From the NCBI GenBank assembly GCA_032718475.1, contig JAUCBJ010000764.1:1-64000 (forward strand): a stretch of 64,000 nucleotides of DNA. The letters run 5' to 3'. The stretch's first letter is position 1; the number at the start of each line of letters is the position of its first letter. The translations under genes were made by a program, and so were the position numbers. A model generated the notes under the pieces. The model did not search any database. It was not told the DNA's origin and saw nothing but the letters and a program-made list of their open reading frames with translations. Source of the stretch: Nemertoderma westbladi. Taxonomy: Eukaryota; Xenacoelomorpha; Nemertodermatida; Nemertodermatidae. Shown here one piece after another: positions 60,456-64,000 of this stretch.

Positions 60456-62815
60456 ACTACTAGGATCGGCATGCTGCATTGCAGATGCATTTTTAAGAAT
60501 GCTGTGCCGGCTTATCGACAAAATTGCACTGCCACAACTCCCTATCACCCATGACATTTGCTAGATCATCCGCATCTTCAAGGCCAGTGTCCTTTAAGAT
60601 GCATCTCAAGAAAGTCATGGGCTGTCATGTCCACCATGATTATTCACTCCATGAGGCTGACAAAGTACAAGATTATGCACTGGCTGGTCCTCACGGCGAA
60701 AGCAATGTCCTGCAAAACGGAGGCGATTTTGTTCAAGTGTCAAGCTTGTGGGAACCAATGAGACACCTCCAATGTTATATAGTGTCTGGTTGGAGATGTG
60801 TGCATTGTACTTGATACAATGAACCCGGTGTAGCATTCTTGTGAATGTGCCATCCAGAGATTTGGTGTCCTCAGCAGTTAGAGCCCAGCATGGACTCCCA
60901 TAGAGGAGTACTGGAACTACTGCTGCTCTAAATAATTGTACCTTAAGTGTCCGATTAATTCTCGGTGACTTCCAAATCCTGGAAAGCCTATACAAGGCTG
61001 CCCATGCCTTTCCCTTACATATTCGAAGGTCCTCACCTGACTTCCGGATCCATGATCCCAGGTAACAAAAGTCATCCACATGCTCAAGCATACAATCTGT
61101 TGAGCTTATGCTCATCCGATCAGAGACTTGCTGAGGACTTTCAAAGTTAACTGTCAAAATTGTGGTTTTTCTGGAGTTAATAAAAAGACCCATACTAGAA
61201 GCCGCCTGTTCTAATGAGCTGAGGAGCCGTTGGGCTCCCTCTAGTGATTCTGAGAGTACTCCTAAGTCATCAGCAAAGTCTAGATCAGTTAGGTACTTGG
61301 CAGGATTTCCTCGACTTCTGGAGCCAGTAAGTGGAGTTATCATCACCCCATCATCATTATGATGATCTAAGGACATGCGTAGAACATAGTCAACAACAAT
61401 TATGAACAAGAATGGTGCAAGTGTGTCTCCCTGGAGGACGCCCCATAGCACTTCAAATGGTTCTGTGTCACCATCAACAGTAGACCAGTTGCCTGCTGTC
61501 GTCAGCATCATTGATGACATCAACCTGTTGGTTTATTAGCTCCTGTAAATTAACAGAGTACTGCCTGTTCAGAGACCTAGATGCAGCCTTAACTGCATTC
61601 TTGGCCGCTGTAGTCTGTTTGAGTCGGGACTCTTTCTGCGCCTTGTAGATGTCATTTCGGCACTTCTGAATTTTGTTGTCAGTCCAGGGGGCCCGTTTCC
61701 TGTTTCAAGGGTATACAGGAACTGTTTCTGCAGCTGCTAACTTATCTGCCTCTATGAAGGCAGTATAGCCCTCACAGTGATCTGCCGCCTCAGAGGCAAG
61801 AACCTCATACCTGTTGCTCAGCTGTAGTGTGAAGCTGGATCTCACACTTGGCTGTTGCAACAGAGAGGACCAGTCATGCCCCGGCAAGGCAGATTTCGTT
61901 GTTCTGCTAGCACGCAGACTAAGTCTTACCTTGGCCACAATAAGGTGGTGATCACTGGAGAAGGGTCGTAGTGTAAATGTATAGAGCTCCTGTATTTCCT
62001 ACGAAACAGGATATGGTCTATCTGGGACTTGTGACCTCCTGAAGATGGACGGAATTTCGGTTAACACTATTGCTATAGACCCAGGGCTATGTAGGTGATT
62101 GATGCAGACTTGCATTAAAGTCTCCCAGGAATGTTAAGAATGCATGCTGATCCACTCCATCAGTAGCTGCTTATAGATTCTGGTAGAAATTTTCCACCTC
62201 CTCTACAGGAGCAACACTAGTTGGAGAGTAGCACACAATCAGAAAACCACCTTAGGAAACTTCTTAGCCAGTCTTCCAGAACATGAGAAGTGGCAACTGA
62301 TGATGCGGTTAGAGATTTGGTCTATTTTGCCCAATGCTGCATGTACAGTTGGATTCCTCAATAGACCAATTCCACCATTGCCACTATCATCTGCTGAAGC
62401 GAGGGTGAGTCGCCAACCGCCCCCCATGTCCTTAATCAGAACCTCATCAGTCTGTCCAGTCTGCATTCGGTGCTCTTGAACACCCACTGCACTAAGAGAA
62501 AGCTTATCTGCTAAGGCAGTCAGCTCACCTTGTCGCATTGTGGACCCGAGTGTTAGGGTGTTTACTGGTGGCTTGCCTCAGATTCACCAATGGCTTTGTT
62601 GGTCGGGGTGGAACATGAGAGTAGCCTCCAACTCCAGAATCCCTCTCCCCCTCACAATCTGGCCTCCCTGGTGACCCAGGGTTTGGGCCAGAAATGTCAT
62701 CAGGAAAGGGACTCAAAGAATTGTTTGCCGCTCTCTCTCCAGTAGGGGGTGAGACAGGCAGCCGGTCAGGAGATAACTGACGGCTGTGAGGCCGATTGTG
62801 TCCAGTCATTCCACT
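60456..62815 (-). mobile_element. LINE of the second family, decayed but with endonuclease and RT
   Basis: Minus strand, amino to carboxyl: a start-like region (62809-62525), endonuclease pieces (62538-62239: SLSAVGVQEHRMQTG, GNGGIGLLRNP), a linker broken by frameshifts (about 62200-61530, seemingly missing the RT fingers), then the reverse transcriptase palm (61523-60615: GVLQGDTLAPFLFIIVVDY, LTDLDFADDLGVLSE) and carboxyl motifs (LFRAAVVPVLLYGSPCWAL, NRLRFAGHCFR). The 3' end carries a TAGTAGTA tail at 60456. The type resembles RTE/L2-like elements. It is the source-type copy for the short tails at 25640, 45436 and 53448. Confidence 0.8.
60615..61523 (-). pseudogene. LINE reverse transcriptase palm and carboxyl domain
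   Basis: A 302-codon open stretch with the FADD active site. The region before it in the LINE is joined by what looks like a deletion, so it cannot make a full polymerase. Confidence 0.8.
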
Positions 62816-62866
62816 GGTCTATAGTGGCTGGACCTCCGCATTACTAATGTAATCCATAGTGGGGAG

Positions 62867-63070
62867 TGGATATTCAAAAACTACTGTGGAACAAAAACAG
62901 TTCAATATGTTCTGTACTATATTAAATTGGATATTCAAAATCTACTGTGGAACAAAAACAGTTCAATATGTTCCATACTATATTAAAGTGGATATTCAAA
63001 AACTACTGTGGAACAAAAACAGTTCAATATGATCCATACTATCTTAATGCAGATATTCAATAACTACAGC
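62867..63070 (+). repeat. 61-bp tandem repeat
   Basis: Three full units and a fourth partial one, each starting TGGATATTCAAAA and containing GTGGAACAAAAACAGTTCAA; unit starts at 62867, 62928, 62989 and 63050. Confidence 0.9.
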
Positions 63071-63306
63071 GAACTAAAATCCGTGCACAAGTTCAAAATT
63101 GAAAGAAACATTCATTACTGTGCATGAGAATAGGTTTAAATCTTCATAATCCTAATCCTATTTTAGAGTTCTTTTCATAAACATAATACATCGCCTGATT
63201 TCTGGTGAAGTTTTAGTTACAAAATTCACTCGCAATTCTTTAAAAACTTGTTTTGTGATTCTTTGCCCATCCAATTGCAAATATTACTTTCTAACATGTT
63301 ATTCTC

Positions 63307-63455
63307 TTAGTCGCATTCATCACCTTCGTATTCTTGGTTACAACAGCTAAATTGCATGTCTAATGGAGGTGGTACCAACTTTATGTATAGATTTTGGGTA
63401 AACATGTTTCTACAATCTTTGCATCTGTTGAGTGATGATTGAGTACTTTTCTCCA
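63307..63455 (-). CDS. Small Cys-rich reading-frame end (possible last exon)
   Basis: The minus strand is open for about 50 codons ending in TAA at 63307: NRCKDCRNMFTQ, IKLVPPP, MQFSCCNQEYEGDECD. Six cysteines and a CC pair suggest a secreted domain. The frame has a stop upstream near 63460, with an AG acceptor in CTAACAAAG close by. It could be the end of a neighbouring gene. I do not recognise the family. Confidence 0.3.
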
Positions 63456-64000
63456 GCCTTTGTTAGGAAAACGAATGGACCCTCCCTTTTATAGGAATAG
63501 AGCTCATATCAATTAATATCTTATATATATATATATATATTAATATCGACATAATTAATATCTGCGACATTGCAGCATTCAGTATTAATCCTGTAATATA
63601 TTTTACTGCTACTGCTATTAAATAAGTACTGGTACTAAAGTGCTGGTAATCAGACAATAGACTGATTGAATAAACTTATTAGGAAACATGCCGGAGATGG
63701 TTAAGGTACCACCATACTGGTATTAATTAATGAATTGTGGATGATTATTTTGATGAGTGTACTGTACTCTGACAATCCTGTAAAATTTACAGGACCTTTG
63801 AAAAGTGTTAGGCCTTTTGCTGTAAAAAAAATTTCATCGAGGGCACAATCTCGATATCATTCACTACCTATGCACACCATCTACACCTGTACCCCAGTAG
63901 CACGCGTCCTAATCACTGAAACATGGTAACTGAAACAGAAGGTCGTGCTACGGGCCTTCGGGGGCTTCGAACAATTAAAATAGGCAAGCTATTTACTCTT

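Overview
This is animal nuclear DNA. It is AT-rich and intron-bearing, crowded with decayed LINEs, SINEs, a BEL/Pao-type retroelement, a Harbinger-type DNA transposon and minisatellites, and it holds two recognisable host-type genes. The host families (a galactose-3-O-sulfotransferase and a tandem WxxW-domain protein related to the mucin/CILP WxxW family) suggest a metazoan, probably an aquatic invertebrate. I cannot name the species, and there is no sign of bacterial or organellar DNA.

Layout. Bases 1-10.8 kb hold a large retroelement that runs off the left edge: a gag-pol reading frame of BEL/Pao type (zinc knuckles, DTAS protease, YMDD reverse transcriptase, RNase H), its integrase after an in-frame TGA, a 0.77-kb gap, and a second giant reading frame of 1235 codons with three CCHC knuckles that I cannot assign. 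Six copies of a 16-18 bp near-perfect palindrome are scattered through both reading frames and both gaps. A non-coding stretch of about 3 kb with an LTR-like promoter follows. From 14.5 to 16.2 kb lie a tRNA-like SINE head, a 122-124 bp direct repeat and the carboxyl end of a CR1-like LINE. A sulfotransferase gene (plus strand) occupies 16.3-17.9 kb. CR1-like LINE pieces fill 18.3-22.4 kb.

From 22.5 to 58.2 kb, on the minus strand, lies the most interesting object: fifteen exons alternating between an A type (120-132 bp) and a B type (always 186 bp), all bounded by phase-1 introns. Each A+B pair encodes one six-cysteine WxxW-type domain, giving seven complete domains plus one orphan A exon. 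Exon order along the gene is A1 58180-58052, B1 56280-56095, A2 54923-54801, B2 51028-50843, A3 46469-46347, B3 43114-42929, A4 40328-40209, B4 38147-37962, A5 31200-31069, B5 30521-30336, A6 26648-26523, B6 24360-24175, A7 23400-23275, B7 22984-22799, A8 22653-22534. In the introns after B1, B2 and B3 a 26-bp minisatellite has expanded whose unit is the last 16 or so bases of exon B plus its 5' splice site. Well over a hundred decoy splice donors therefore follow the true ones. The introns also carry a full-length CR1-like LINE (31.5-35.3 kb, minus), a Harbinger element (35.9-37.6 kb), a foldback element inside the minisatellite (41.9-42.8 kb), SINEs, a second LINE family with tiny 5'-truncated insertions and clear target-site duplications, and a duplicated 1477-bp array-plus-segment unit.

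The right end (58.9-63.1 kb) holds an unrecognised broken reading-frame cluster, a decayed LINE on the minus strand, a 61-bp tandem repeat and a small cysteine-rich minus-strand reading-frame end that may belong to another gene. The 5' start of the WxxW gene (signal peptide, promoter) is not visible and lies to the right of the last recognised exon.
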